A stretch of 64,000 nt of DNA, taken from Bog-473 sp963770645. GTDB lineage: Bacteria > Actinomycetota > Acidimicrobiia > Acidimicrobiales > RAAP-2. The stretch covers positions 1-64,000 of the forward strand of contig CAVYQL010000003.1 in NCBI GenBank assembly GCA_963770645.1. The letters run 5' to 3'. The notes under the pieces were generated by a model. It searched no databases. It saw only the letters and a program-made list of their open reading frames with translations, and was not told where the DNA came from. Of this stretch, positions 52,343 through 61,547 are shown in pieces (position 1 is the stretch's first letter; the number at the start of each line of letters is the position of its first letter). Position numbers and translations under genes: made by a program.

Positions 52343-54868
52343 GTGCGCGCCCCGCTCAGCTGGCTCCGTGACTTCGCTCCTTTCCCCGATGACATCGGGG
52401 TGCTGCGCGACGCGCTCGACGACCTGGGCCTCGTGGTCGAGGCGGTCGAACGCGTGGGGGAGGGGCTCGGCGACGTCGTGGTCAGCCGCGTCCTCGAGAT
52501 CCGGCCGATCAAGGGCGCCGACAAGATCCGTCTCGTCGTCGTCGACGCTGGTGCGGACCCGCTCGAGATTGTGTGCGGCGCGCACAACTTCGCGGTGGGG
52601 GACCGGGTACCGCTGGCCCCGGTGGGGGCCATCCTGCCGGGAGGCTTCGAGATCGGGCGCCGCAAGCTGCGCGGCGTCGAGTCCAACGGGATGCTGTGCT
52701 CGGGCAAGGAGCTCGGGCTCTCCGAGGACCAGACGGGGCTGCTGATCCTGGGCGACGAGGTGCACGGTGACCCGGGCACGCCGTTGATGGAGGCGCTCGG
52801 CCTCGAGCCCGACGTCGTCTTCGACATCACGGTGGAGGGCAACCGACCGGATGCGTGGAGCATGACGGGGATCGCCCGCGACCTGGCCGGTCGGCTCGGT
52901 CTGCCGTTCGTCGCGCCCGATGCACCCGTGCCCGCGCCGAGCGGTTGGCCGGTGGAATCGGCCGCGTCGGCCTCGGTGGACTCGCTCGAACTCTGCCCGC
53001 GCCTCACGGTGACCGTGCTCGACGGGGTGAGCGTCGGTCCCTCGCCGCAGTGGATCGCCCGCCGGCTCCTGCTTGCCGGCATGCGCCCGATCAACAATGT
53101 GGTCGACGCCTCGAACTACGTCATGCTCGAGCTCGGCCAGCCCACGCACCCCTACGACCTGTCCCGGCTGCCCGGGCGCGGGCTGTCGGTTCGGCGGGCG
53201 CGCCCGGGCGAGACCGTCGAGACCCTCGACGGCGTGACACGGACGGTGGGCGTGCAGGGCCGCAGCCTCGGGGATACGGGCGAAGACTGTTTCATCTGCG
53301 ACGCCGAGGGGACACCCGTGGGCATCGGCGGCATCATGGGCGGCGCCTCCTCGGAGATCGCGGCCTCCACGACCGAGGTCCTGCTGGAAGCCGCGTACTT
53401 CACGCCGATGGCGATCGCGCGCACGTCCCAGCGTCTCGGCCTGCGCACCGAGGCCTCCGCTCGCTTCGAGCGCGGATGCGACCCGTGGGCGATCGAGCCG
53501 TCGGTGCAGCGGTTCTGCCAGCTCTTGGCCGAGAGCGTGCCCACGTTGCGCGTGGCCGACGGCATGCTCGACGTGCGCGGCGAGGTACCCGAGCCATTCG
53601 TGGTCTCGGTCCCCATCGCGCGCGTGCAGCGCCAGATCGGGGTGAGCCTCGACGCCGAGCAGATCGCGCGATTGTTGGAGCCGATCGGCTTCGAGGTCCT
53701 CGAGGAAGTGGCGGCCGAGGTCACGGTGATGGTGCCGACCAACCGGCCCGACGTGCGGAGCGAGCCCTATGGCGTCGATGACGTCATTGAGGAGATCGCC
53801 CGTACCTTCGGCTATAGCAACGTGCCACGACACGTCCCGACCTGGCCCCAGCCCGGCGGCCTGACGTCGCTGCAGCGGTCGCGCCGAGCGATCAAGGACG
53901 TGCTGGTCGGCCTCGGCGCGTCGGAGGCATGGACCGACACCTTCGTGTCGGCCTCCGCACATGCCGACGTGGGCTTGACCGGCGAGGCCGTGCGGGTGTC
54001 GAACCCGCTCGATGCCGAGAAGCCGTTCCTGCGCCGTTCCCTCATGCCCGGTCTCCTGGGTGCCCTCTCCTACAACGCAAGCCGACGACAGGGCGACGTC
54101 CGCCTCTTCGAGGTCGGCGTCGTGTTCTCACATCCCGGCGAGGGCGCGCCGCGCGTCGTCGAGCGGGCGGGAGCGGGCGGTGCCGAGCGCGCCGAGCTAC
54201 CGGGCGAGCGCGAGCTGCTGGCGGGCGTCTTCGCCCTCGAGGGTGACGACGCGCGTACCGCCGTCGCCGCATGGCATGTGGTGGCCGAGGCGCTGCGGGT
54301 GGACGAGGTCCGCCTGGTGCCGCCCGGCGTTGGCGGCGAGGCGGTACTCCCCGGCTTGCATCCCACCCGCTCGGCGCGCCTGGTGGCGCACCACGCATCG
54401 GGCGAGGAAGTCGTCGTCGGTGCAGTCGGCGAGATCGATCCCGATGTGGCCGCCACCTTTGGCCTCACCAACGCCGCCGGCAGCGGATCGGAAGGGCCGC
54501 GGGTTGGCTGGCTCGAGGTGGATCTCGGCGTACTCTTCGATGAGACGCGCGTGCCCCGGCGGGGAATCGTGGTGGGGGCGGTAAGCCGCTTCCCGTCCTC
54601 GGACATCGACCTGGCCTTCGTGGTAGACGACGCGCACCCGGCCGACGTCGTCGGAGACACGCTGCGTCACGCCGCGGGAGATCTGCTCGAATCGGCTCGC
54701 CTCTTCGACGTGTACCGGGGAGCGGGGATCGACGAAGGCTCGCGCAGTCTCGCCTATCGGTTGCGCTTTTGCTCGCCCGAGCGCACGCTGACCGACGAGG
54801 AAGTTGGCGCGTTGCGGGCCCGCTGTATCGAGGCTGTCGAGACGGAGTACCGCGCCATACTGCGTTGA
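52343..54868 (+). CDS. pheT: Phenylalanine--tRNA ligase beta subunit
   Basis: 841 residues, full length, from GTG 52343. Domains in order: SWLRDFAPFPDD start, tRNA-binding (EMAP-like) domain with VVVDAGADPLEIVCGAHNF, B3/B4 editing domain (RRLLLAGMRPINNVVDASNY; GIGGIMGGASSEI), B5 domain (GFEVLEEVAAEVTVMVPTNR PD), the class II-like core (SEAWTDTFVSAS; FLRRSLMPGLLGALSYNASR) and the C-terminal FDX-ACB domain (RRGIVVGAVSRFPSSDIDLA; GSRSLAYRLRFCSPERTLTD). It pairs with PheS in an alpha2-beta2 enzyme. The downstream gene starts 52 bases after the stop. The 550-residue minus frame over it is a shadow. Confidence 0.93.
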   Translation: MRAPLSWLRDFAPFPDDIGVLRDALDDLGLVVEAVERVGEGLGDVVVSRVLEIRPIKGADKIRLVVVDAGADPLEIVCGAHNFAVGDRVPLAPVGAILPGGFEIGRRKLRGVESNGMLCSGKELGLSEDQTGLLILGDEVHGDPGTPLMEALGLEPDVVFDITVEGNRPDAWSMTGIARDLAGRLGLPFVAPDAPVPAPSGWPVESAASASVDSLELCPRLTVTVLDGVSVGPSPQWIARRLLLAGMRPINNVVDASNYVMLELGQPTHPYDLSRLPGRGLSVRRARPGETVETLDGVTRTVGVQGRSLGDTGEDCFICDAEGTPVGIGGIMGGASSEIAASTTEVLLEAAYFTPMAIARTSQRLGLRTEASARFERGCDPWAIEPSVQRFCQLLAESVPTLRVADGMLDVRGEVPEPFVVSVPIARVQRQIGVSLDAEQIARLLEPIGFEVLEEVAAEVTVMVPTNRPDVRSEPYGVDDVIEEIARTFGYSNVPRHVPTWPQPGGLTSLQRSRRAIKDVLVGLGASEAWTDTFVSASAHADVGLTGEAVRVSNPLDAEKPFLRRSLMPGLLGALSYNASRRQGDVRLFEVGVVFSHPGEGAPRVVERAGAGGAERAELPGERELLAGVFALEGDDARTAVAAWHVVAEALRVDEVRLVPPGVGGEAVLPGLHPTRSARLVAHHASGEEVVVGAVGEIDPDVAATFGLTNAAGSGSEGPRVGWLEVDLGVLFDETRVPRRGIVVGAVSRFPSSDIDLAFVVDDAHPADVVGDTLRHAAGDLLESARLFDVYRGAGIDEGSRSLAYRLRFCSPERTLTDEEVGALRARCIEAVETEYRAILR

Positions 54869-54919
54869 GCGTGCTCCGAACCTGCCCCGGTCGCCGTGCG
54901 TCCGTGGCATCGTTGACCG

Positions 54920-55942
54920 GTGGAGGTGCACCGGATCGACCCCGAGGACGAGGCTGGCCTGGCCAAGTCCGCCGACGTACTCCGTGCGTCGGACCGGGAC
55001 ATGTGGCCGGAGCTCGCCGGGTTGACCCTGCGTGACATCCGCGCCTTTGCCCAGTTTCGTGGGACCACCCGGCGCTACGAACTGCTGGCGGCAGCGGAGC
55101 CGGATGGCCCGATCCTGGGCGTCGGCCTGGTCGAGCGCACATTGCGGGACAACCTGCACGCTGTGGAGGTGACGGTCGCCGTTCATCCGTCCCACCGTCG
55201 CCGGGGTGCCGGCACCGCCCTGGTCGATGCCATGGGGCAGCGCGCGACGGCAGACGGGCGGCGGGTCCTGAACTCCATCGTCGATCTACCGGTGTCGGTC
55301 GCGGCGGACCATCCGTCGCGAGCCTTTGCGAAGAAGGTTGGGTTCGTCCCCACCTTGGGGGGCAACACCCGGCAGCTGAGTGTCCCGCTCGGCCCTGCAC
55401 GGTTGGAGTCGCTCGGCAAGGTCGTTGCCGGTGCACGAAATGCGGGTGAGTACCGCACGGTGACCTTCGATGCACCCTGGCCCGCAGAGTTCGTCGAGGA
55501 CCACTGCGAGCTGCTGAGGCGCATGTCGACGGACGAGCCCGCCGGCGATAGTGCGCGCGAAGAGGAGGTTTGGGACGCCGAGCGGTTGCGCGAGCACGAG
55601 GAGCTCCACGTCGCCCGCGGCACCTCGAAGCTCGTCGCTGTCGCACAGCACGTGCCCTCGGGGCGGCTCGTGGCGATGAGCGAGCTCCTGCTGGCCCCCG
55701 ACGCGCCCCACCAGGCCTGGCAGATGATCACCGTGGTGCACCCGGTGCACCGCGGCCACCGTCTCGGGCTCGCAGTGAAGATCGCCAACCTCGAGGCCCT
55801 GGAGGTCCGCGCCCCGGCGGTCCGATTCATCGTCACCGGCAACGCGGCGGTGAACGTGCCGATGATCGCGGTCAACGAGATGCTCGGCTTCGAGGTGGTC
55901 GGCGAGGGGATGTTCTGGCAGAAGCACCTGCAGCCCGCGTGA
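54920..55942 (+). CDS. Double GNAT-domain acetyltransferase
   Basis: 340 residues from GTG 54920. Two GNAT domains in tandem. The first contains ILGVGLVERTLRDNLHAVEV TVAV and HRRRGAGTALVDAMGQRATA (acetyl-CoA loop), the second VPSGRLVAMSELLLAPDAPH and VHPVHRGHRLGLAVKIANLE (acetyl-CoA loop) with GNAAVNVPMIAVNEMLGFEV. Actinobacterial proteins with this layout include mycothiol synthase and many of unknown substrate. It sits between pheT and the arg genes. Which acceptor it uses is not clear. Confidence 0.8.
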   Translation: MEVHRIDPEDEAGLAKSADVLRASDRDMWPELAGLTLRDIRAFAQFRGTTRRYELLAAAEPDGPILGVGLVERTLRDNLHAVEVTVAVHPSHRRRGAGTALVDAMGQRATADGRRVLNSIVDLPVSVAADHPSRAFAKKVGFVPTLGGNTRQLSVPLGPARLESLGKVVAGARNAGEYRTVTFDAPWPAEFVEDHCELLRRMSTDEPAGDSAREEEVWDAERLREHEELHVARGTSKLVAVAQHVPSGRLVAMSELLLAPDAPHQAWQMITVVHPVHRGHRLGLAVKIANLEALEVRAPAVRFIVTGNAAVNVPMIAVNEMLGFEVVGEGMFWQKHLQPA

Positions 55943-56030
55943 GGTTGCTCGAGCCCGATTCGGGGTAGCCACCGGCCTGGGCCGGCGAGCCCCGGACCGG
56001 GCGCTGGTCGGCCGGTGTGTGCTTTTCGTG

Positions 56031-56130
56031 TGTATATGCGGCCTTAACGAAGGTATTGACGAAGGTATTAACGAAGGATATCTGGATATCCTTCGTTAAT
56101 TGGGGGTAGTTTTGGAAGGCTGCATATACA
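56031..56130. repeat. Nested repeat array before argC
   Basis: Outer arms TGTATATGC (56031-56039) and GCATATACA (56122-56130) are an inverted pair. Inside are direct copies TTAACGAAGGTA (56044-56055), TTGACGAAGGTA (56056-56067) and TTAACGAAGGATATC (56068-56082), the last forming a perfect 15-bp inverted repeat with GATATCCTTCGTTAA (56085-56099) around TG. The TGTATATGC-type half-sites are broadly like ARG-box halves, so ArgR binding is a reasonable guess. Confidence 0.6.
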
Positions 56131-56233
56131 GGCGGGCACCAGTGTCCCGTGTCCCTTTCGACTGCCTCCCAGATGCCTCCCGGATGTCTCAGGACCTGCT
56201 TCGGCAAGGAATGAATGTTTATACGGAGTCATG

Positions 56234-56245
56234 TATACTAATGCG
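56234..56245 (+). promoter_or_regulatory. Candidate -10 box of the argC operon
   Basis: TATACT (56234-56239) ends 6 bases before the ATG at 56246, so transcription might start at the start codon and argC be leaderless. No clear -35 is seen. TGTTTATACG and GTATAC sequences around it may be operator halves. Confidence 0.4.
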
Positions 56246-57274
56246 ATGAAAGTCGGGATCATCGGGGCCTCGGGGTACACCGGTGCAGAGTTGTTGCGCC
56301 TCCTCGCGGTGCATCCCACCTTCGAGGTCGCCGTGGCCACAGCCCACACGCACGCCGGCCAGGCGGTGGGCGCTCACACCCCGTCGTTGGCCGCGGCATA
56401 CCCGGGTCTGACGTATGGGGAGAACGACCCGGCGCTGCTCGACGGACTCGACCTCGTGTTCTGTGCCCTGCCCCACGGTGAGTCCCAGCGCATCGTTCCC
56501 GAGTTGCGCGGGCGAGTGGGGCTGGTGGTCGACCTGGCCGCGGATTTTCGCCTGCGCGACGCCGCGCTCTACCCCGCTTGGTACGGAGAGGACCACGTCG
56601 CGCCCGACCTCCTGGCCGAGGCGGCCTACGGGTTGCCCGAGCTGTTCCGGGCGGCCCTCGCGGGGGCCACGCTCGTGGCGGCGGCGGGGTGCTACCCGAC
56701 GGCCGCGGGCCTCGCGCTCGCACCACTGGTCCGCCACGGGGTGGTCGAACCCGAAGGCATCGTGGTCGACGCCGCGTCGGGCGTCTCGGGTGCGGGCCGC
56801 GCGCTGAAGGAGTCACTGCACTTTGGCACCGTGGACGAGGACTTCACGGCGTACGGCCTGCTCACCCATCGCCACACCCCCGAGATGGAGCAAATCCTCG
56901 GAGCAGGGGCGACGGTGCTGTTCACCCCGCACCTGGCTCCGATGGTGCGCGGCATCCTGGCCACCTGTTACAGCCGGTCCGCCCCGGGCGGACCTGCCCT
57001 CTCGACCGTCACTGTCATGGACGTATTGCACGAGGCGTACGACGACGAGCCATTCGTCGTCGTGACCGACGACCCGCCCTCGACCAAGGCGACAGCCGGC
57101 TCGAATGCCGCCCACGTGACGGCGCGGGTCGACCCGCGGACGGGGTGGGTCGTGACAATGTGCGCCCTCGACAACCTGGTCAAGGGTGCGTCCGGCCAGG
57201 CGATCCAGTGCGCCAACGCCGCCCTCGCACTCCCCGAGACCACCGGGCTCCCGCTGGCCGGGATCTTCCCGTGA
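56246..57274 (+). CDS. argC: N-acetyl-gamma-glutamyl-phosphate reductase
   Basis: 342 residues. The start at 56246 begins MKVGIIGASGYTGAELLRLL, the NADP-binding GxxGxxG site. The catalytic cysteine is C149 in AAAGCYPTAAGLAL. Also seen: FCALPHGESQRIVPELRGRV, VVDAASGVSGAGRALKESLH, AYGLLTHRHTPEMEQIL and NLVKGASGQAIQCAN. It reduces N-acetylglutamyl phosphate to the semialdehyde, the third step of arginine synthesis. The frame is open up to 56231, but the family begins at 56246. Its stop overlaps the argJ start by 4 bases (GTGA). Confidence 0.93.
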   Translation: MKVGIIGASGYTGAELLRLLAVHPTFEVAVATAHTHAGQAVGAHTPSLAAAYPGLTYGENDPALLDGLDLVFCALPHGESQRIVPELRGRVGLVVDLAADFRLRDAALYPAWYGEDHVAPDLLAEAAYGLPELFRAALAGATLVAAAGCYPTAAGLALAPLVRHGVVEPEGIVVDAASGVSGAGRALKESLHFGTVDEDFTAYGLLTHRHTPEMEQILGAGATVLFTPHLAPMVRGILATCYSRSAPGGPALSTVTVMDVLHEAYDDEPFVVVTDDPPSTKATAGSNAAHVTARVDPRTGWVVTMCALDNLVKGASGQAIQCANAALALPETTGLPLAGIFP

Positions 57275-58440
57275 GCGTCAACGCACCGCGCGGCTTCGTC
57301 GCGGTGGGCGGCTTCGCGGGTATCAAGGCGGGCGAGGTGCCCGATGTCGCCGTGGTGGCCACCGCCGACGGTCGTGCGGTGCCGGCGGCCGGGGTGTTCA
57401 CCGCCAATCTCGCCGCCGCGGCGCCAGTCCAGGTGAGCCGGGCCCACCTCGCCGCTACGGGCGGTCGTGCCGCCGGTGTGATCCTCACGTCGGGCAACGC
57501 CAATGCCGCCACCGGTGCCGGCGGCCGGGCCGCCGCGGAGCGCCTCTGCATCGCCGTGGCTGGCGACATCGGCGCCACGGCGGAGGAGATCCTGGTGTGC
57601 CAGACCGGGCTGATCGGGATCCCGTTTCCCATCGACAGGGTCATTCTCGAGATCGAGCCGATCGTGATGGCGCGGCGAGGCGGCGAGGAGGCGGCTGCAA
57701 AAGCAGCCCGGGCCATCATGACGACCGACACGGTCCCCAAGCAGGTCGTCGTGGCGGGCGACGGCTTCGTCGTCGGCGCCATGGCCAAGGGCGCGGCGAT
57801 GTTGGCGCCCAACATGGCGACGATGCTCGCCGTCTGCACGACCGATGCGGCGGTGGATTCGCCGACCTTGCAGCAGGCACTGCGCGACGCCGTTGCCTCG
57901 TCCTTCAACGCGATCACGGTCGACGGCAGCACCTCGACCAACGACACGGTGCTCGTGCTAGCCAGCGGGCTCGGCGCGAGCCCCGCGCCCGACGCGTTGA
58001 CGGAGGCCCTGACGGAGGCATGCCAGTCCTTGGCCGAGCAGATGGTTGCGGACGCCGAGGGCGCGACAAAGGTCGTACACATCCGCGTGCGCGGCGCCAC
58101 CAGCGACCAGGCCGCGCACACTGCGGCGCGTAAGGTGGCCGACTCCATGCTCGTGCAGTGCTCGCTGTTCGGTGAGGACCCCTACTGGGGCCGCATCGTG
58201 TCCGAGCTCGGGTCGGCCGGGATCGCGTTCGACATCGACCGGGTCTCGGTGGCTTACGGCGGCACGGTGGTGTGCGCCGCCGGCGTGGCGGTGCCCCATG
58301 ACGCCGCGGCAGTCGCCACTCATATGTCGGGGAGATTTGTCGAGATCGAGTGCGACCTGGGGCTGGGCCCGGGCGATGCCGTGGTTCTCGGCACGGACCT
58401 GGGCTACGGCTACATCGACGAGAACAGGACGACGTCGTGA
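57271..58440 (+). CDS. argJ: Glutamate N-acetyltransferase / amino-acid acetyltransferase
   Basis: 389 residues from GTG 57271, overlapping argC by 4 bases. The self-cleavage site lies at T184 in KGAAMLAPNMATMLAVCTTD, the normal cut between the two chains. Also seen: GVFTANLAAAAPVQVSR, ILTSGNANAATGAGG, VCQTGLIGIPFP, ITVDGSTSTNDTVLVLASG and EDPYWGRIVSELG. It makes N-acetylglutamate by transfer from N-acetylornithine, and in some cases also from acetyl-CoA. Whether it is bifunctional cannot be told here. Downstream argB overlaps by 4 bases. Confidence 0.93.
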   Translation: MSVNAPRGFVAVGGFAGIKAGEVPDVAVVATADGRAVPAAGVFTANLAAAAPVQVSRAHLAATGGRAAGVILTSGNANAATGAGGRAAAERLCIAVAGDIGATAEEILVCQTGLIGIPFPIDRVILEIEPIVMARRGGEEAAAKAARAIMTTDTVPKQVVVAGDGFVVGAMAKGAAMLAPNMATMLAVCTTDAAVDSPTLQQALRDAVASSFNAITVDGSTSTNDTVLVLASGLGASPAPDALTEALTEACQSLAEQMVADAEGATKVVHIRVRGATSDQAAHTAARKVADSMLVQCSLFGEDPYWGRIVSELGSAGIAFDIDRVSVAYGGTVVCAAGVAVPHDAAAVATHMSGRFVEIECDLGLGPGDAVVLGTDLGYGYIDENRTTS

Positions 58441-59358
58441 GCACGCCGGCGAAGCTGCCGGTGCCGCCGCGCGTCACCCGGGCGCAGAAGGCGGCGGCAG
58501 AGAACAGAGCGTCAGTACTGGTCGAGGCCTTGCCCTACATCCGCCGCTTCTGGGGGAAGATCGTGGTCGTCAAGTACGGCGGCAACGCGCTGCACGCCTC
58601 CGACGGCGAGGAGGGAGCCGACCCGTTGGCTTCCTTCGCGCAGGACGTCGTTCTCATGCCGCGCCGTCGGCATGCTGCCGGTGGTGGTGCACGGGGGTGG
58701 CCCCCAGATCGGCGACCTCATGGCGCGCCTCGGCAAGGAGACCGAGTTCCGCAACGGCCTGCGGGTCACCGACGCCGACACGCTCGACATCGCGCGCATG
58801 GTGCTCGTGGGCAAGGTCAACCGCGACATCGTCTCGGCCATCAACGTGCACGGGCCGCTCGCCGTGGGCATGTCCGGTGAGGACGCGAATCTGATCACGG
58901 CGGCGCAGACGCATGTGGACCTCGGCTTCGTCGGCAACGTGTCACTGGTCGACCCGACCATGTTGCAGCGGCTGGTCGCGGAGGGACTGATCCCGGTTGT
59001 GGCCACAATCGGAGCCGACGCCTCGGGGCAGGCGTACAACATCAACGCGGACACGGTCGCCGGCGCGCTGGCCGAGGCACTGCACGCCGAGAAACTGATC
59101 TTCCTCACCGACATCGAAGGTTTGCGGGTGGTGGCGGACGACCCGTCCACGGTGATCCATCAGGCCTCACTCGACGTCATCGACGAGATCGTCCGCAGCG
59201 GCGGAGTCAGGGGAGGCATGATGCCCAAGGTCGAGGCGTGCGCCCGCGCTGTGCGCGCAGGGGTGACGCGGGCGCACATCTTGGACGGGCGCGTGCCCGA
59301 CGCGCTCCTGCTCGAGCTGTTCACCGATTCTGGGGTCGGGACGATGGTGCTGCCATGA
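58437..59358 (+). CDS. argB: Acetylglutamate kinase, frameshifted
   Basis: About 307 residues. GTG 58437 gives a helix (RVTRAQKAAAENRASVLVEA) and the nucleotide motif KIVVVKYGGNALHASDG. Near 58,654 an extra C shifts the frame. The text resumes with LPVVVHGGGPQIGDLMARLG, EFRNGLRVTDADTLDIARMV, VAEGLIPVVATIGADASGQA, NINADTVAGALAEAL and FLTDIEGLRVV. It phosphorylates N-acetylglutamate, the second step and the usual site of arginine feedback. Feedback sensitivity is often linked to the N-terminal helix seen here. The break is almost certainly a sequencing indel. Confidence 0.92.
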
Positions 59359-60596
59359 CGAGCGACGCCGCGAGCAACGCCACGAGCGACGCCGCGCCGG
59401 GAGACGGGCACGAGCGCGAGATGCTCATGCGCACCTACGCCGATCCGCCGGTGACCTTCGTGCGCGGCGAGGGCACGGTGCTCTTCGACGCCGACGGAGC
59501 CACGTATCTCGACTTCATCACGGGGCTCGCGGTCGTCTCGCTCGGCCACGCCCACCCTGTGGTCGCCGATGCCGTGGCCGAGCAGGCGCGGACACTGAGC
59601 CACGTGTCGAATCTCTACGGCAACACGCTCGCGCCCGAGGTCGCCCGCACGATCGACCGGTTGATCAACGGTGGGACGGGGCAGGCCGGAGGCCAGGTCT
59701 TCTTCGCCAACTCGGGGGCGGAGGCCAACGAATGCGCGCTCAAGCTAGCCCGGCGCTGGGCTGGGGGCGGTCGCCACGTCGTCATCAGCGCGGACAACTC
59801 CTTTCACGGCCGGACGCTCGCCACCCTGACTGCGACCGGCCAGCCCGAGAAACAAGCGCCCTTCCTGCCGCTCCCGGAGGGCTTCGTGCACGTGCCCTAC
59901 GACGACGTCGCCGCGCTCGACAAGGCTCTCGACGCCGAGACGGTCGCCGCGGTGCTGCTCGAGCCGTTGCAGGGCGAGGGTGGGGTCGTGGTGCCGAGCT
60001 CGGACTACCTCGGCGCCGTCCGCTCGCTGTGCACCGAACGCGACGCGCTGCTGATGCTCGACGAGGTGCAGACGGGTCTCGGCCGGACGGGACACTGGTT
60101 CGCCTTCCAGGCGCAGGGCCTCGAGCCCGACGTGGTGACCATGGCCAAGGCGCTCGGGAACGGGATGCCGGTCGGTGCCTGCTGGGCCCGGGCTGAGGTC
60201 GCCGCTGCCTTCGGTCCGGGCGACCACGGGTCGACCTTCGGTGGCCAGCCGCTCGCGCTGGCGGCCGTGCGGGCGACGCTGGCTGTGATGGAGGCCGAGG
60301 ATGTGTGTGGACGGGCCCAGCGGGCGGGCGCCCGGCTCACCCGCGGCCTGCTGGCACTGCCGCGGGTGGCGTCGGTACGCGGCGCGGGCCTCCTCCTCGC
60401 GGCCCAGCTCGACGCGCCCCTGGCCAAGGACGCGGCCGGCCGGGCACTCGAGGGGGGATTGCTGGTCAACGCGGTGCGTCCCGACGCCGTGCGGGTGGCG
60501 CCGCCGCTGCTCGTGAGTGACCAGGAGATCGACAGTGCGCTGGGCATCCTCGGGCGGGCGTTGGCCGACGCCGATGCTTCCGCCACCAGCGGGTAG
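59355..60596 (+). CDS. argD: Acetylornithine aminotransferase
   Basis: 413 residues from ATG 59355, overlapping argB by 4 bases. A class III PLP transaminase: FVRGEGTVLFDADGATYLDF, VFFANSGAEANECALKLARR, HGRTLATLTATGQPEKQAPF, LEPLQGEGGVVVP, LMLDEVQTGLGRTGHWFAFQ and the PLP lysine in TMAKALGNGMPVGA. It converts the semialdehyde to N-acetylornithine. The extra N-terminal about 20 residues (rich in Ala, Ser and Asp, SDAASNATSDAAPG) are not part of the fold. It ends 21 bases before argF. Confidence 0.93.
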   Translation: MTSDAASNATSDAAPGDGHEREMLMRTYADPPVTFVRGEGTVLFDADGATYLDFITGLAVVSLGHAHPVVADAVAEQARTLSHVSNLYGNTLAPEVARTIDRLINGGTGQAGGQVFFANSGAEANECALKLARRWAGGGRHVVISADNSFHGRTLATLTATGQPEKQAPFLPLPEGFVHVPYDDVAALDKALDAETVAAVLLEPLQGEGGVVVPSSDYLGAVRSLCTERDALLMLDEVQTGLGRTGHWFAFQAQGLEPDVVTMAKALGNGMPVGACWARAEVAAAFGPGDHGSTFGGQPLALAAVRATLAVMEAEDVCGRAQRAGARLTRGLLALPRVASVRGAGLLLAAQLDAPLAKDAAGRALEGGLLVNAVRPDAVRVAPPLLVSDQEIDSALGILGRALADADASATSG

Positions 60597-60617
60597 AGAA
60601 GGAGGAGCGTCTCCACC

Positions 60618-61547
60618 ATGCCCGATCTCTTCGACATCGACGATCTCGACCCTGACGGCTGGGATCGCGTCCTCGCGCTCGCCCTGAGCGATCCACCGCC
60701 ACCAGTGCTGGCCGGCCAGGGGGTCGCCCTCTTGTTCGAGAAGCCCTCGGTGCGAACGCGCAACTCCACCGAGATGGCGGTCGTCGACCTCGGGGGACAT
60801 CCGGTGTACATCCAGGGCGCCGAAGTGGGCCTCGATACACGAGAGACGGCCGAGGACATCGCGCGCACCCTGGCGAGTTACCACCGGATCGTGTGCGCGC
60901 GCGTCTTCGATCACGCCGTGTTCGTCCGCATGGCGTCCGCGCTCGAGCGGAGCGGCTTCGACGTGCCGCTGGTCAACCTCCTCTCCGACGACGCCCATCC
61001 CTGCCAGGCCGTGGCCGACGTGCTGACGTTGCGCGAGGTGCTCGGCGCCGATCTTGCGGGGCGCGTCCTGACCTACGTCGGTGACGCCAACAACATGGCG
61101 CGCTCGCTGGCGAAGGCCGCCCTGCTCGAGGGCATGGAGATCCGCATCGCGGTCCCCGCTGGGTACACCTTCTCGATGGACGAGCTCTCCGGGCTACAGG
61201 CCTTCGCTGATGGCGCCGGCCGGGGCGGCAGCGTGCAGCAGAGCGACGACCCGGGTCAGGCGGCCAAGGGCGCGGCCGCCCTCTACACCGACGTCTGGAC
61301 GTCCATGGGCCAAGAAGACGAGCGGGCCGACCGGCTGGCCGCGTTCGAGGGGTTCACCATCGACGAGGAGCTGGTCGAGCAGATGGGACCCGACGGCGTC
61401 GTGCTGCACTGCCTGCCGGCGCATCGCGGCGAGGAGATCACCGATGCCGTGCTCGAGGGCCCCCGGTCGGTCGTGTGGCGCCAGGCCGCTCATCGCCGCA
61501 CCGCCATGCGCGGCATCATGGCCTGGGCAGTCGGGGCCAGGCCATGA
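60618..61547 (+). CDS. argF: Ornithine carbamoyltransferase
   Basis: 309 residues. Carbamoyl-phosphate motif SVRTRNSTEMAVVDLGGHPV (commonly STRTRxSFE), then LASYHRIVCARVFDHAVF, PLVNLLSDDAHPCQAVADVL, VGDANNMARSLAKAALLEGM, YTDVWTSMGQEDE and the ornithine-binding HCLPAHRGEEI. It makes citrulline from ornithine and carbamoyl phosphate. The start at 60618 has GGAGG-like sequence at 60601-60605. It overlaps argR by 4 bases. Confidence 0.93.
   Translation: MPDLFDIDDLDPDGWDRVLALALSDPPPPVLAGQGVALLFEKPSVRTRNSTEMAVVDLGGHPVYIQGAEVGLDTRETAEDIARTLASYHRIVCARVFDHAVFVRMASALERSGFDVPLVNLLSDDAHPCQAVADVLTLREVLGADLAGRVLTYVGDANNMARSLAKAALLEGMEIRIAVPAGYTFSMDELSGLQAFADGAGRGGSVQQSDDPGQAAKGAAALYTDVWTSMGQEDERADRLAAFEGFTIDEELVEQMGPDGVVLHCLPAHRGEEITDAVLEGPRSVVWRQAAHRRTAMRGIMAWAVGARP

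Larger units (their letters stand above)
55943..56245. other. 303-base control region upstream of argC
   Basis: It holds the nested repeat array at 56031-56130 and a -10-like TATACT (56234-56239) 7 bases before the argC start codon. No gene is seen. It also separates the GNAT gene from the arginine operon. Confidence 0.6.

Noticed and set aside
52310..53962. A 550-residue minus-strand frame over pheT
   Set aside because: His/Arg/Asp-rich text without motifs; pheT on the plus strand is complete and conserved.
56578..58440. A 620-residue frame beginning inside argC
   Set aside because: The first 230 residues are the shadow of argC. The real argJ starts at GTG 57271.
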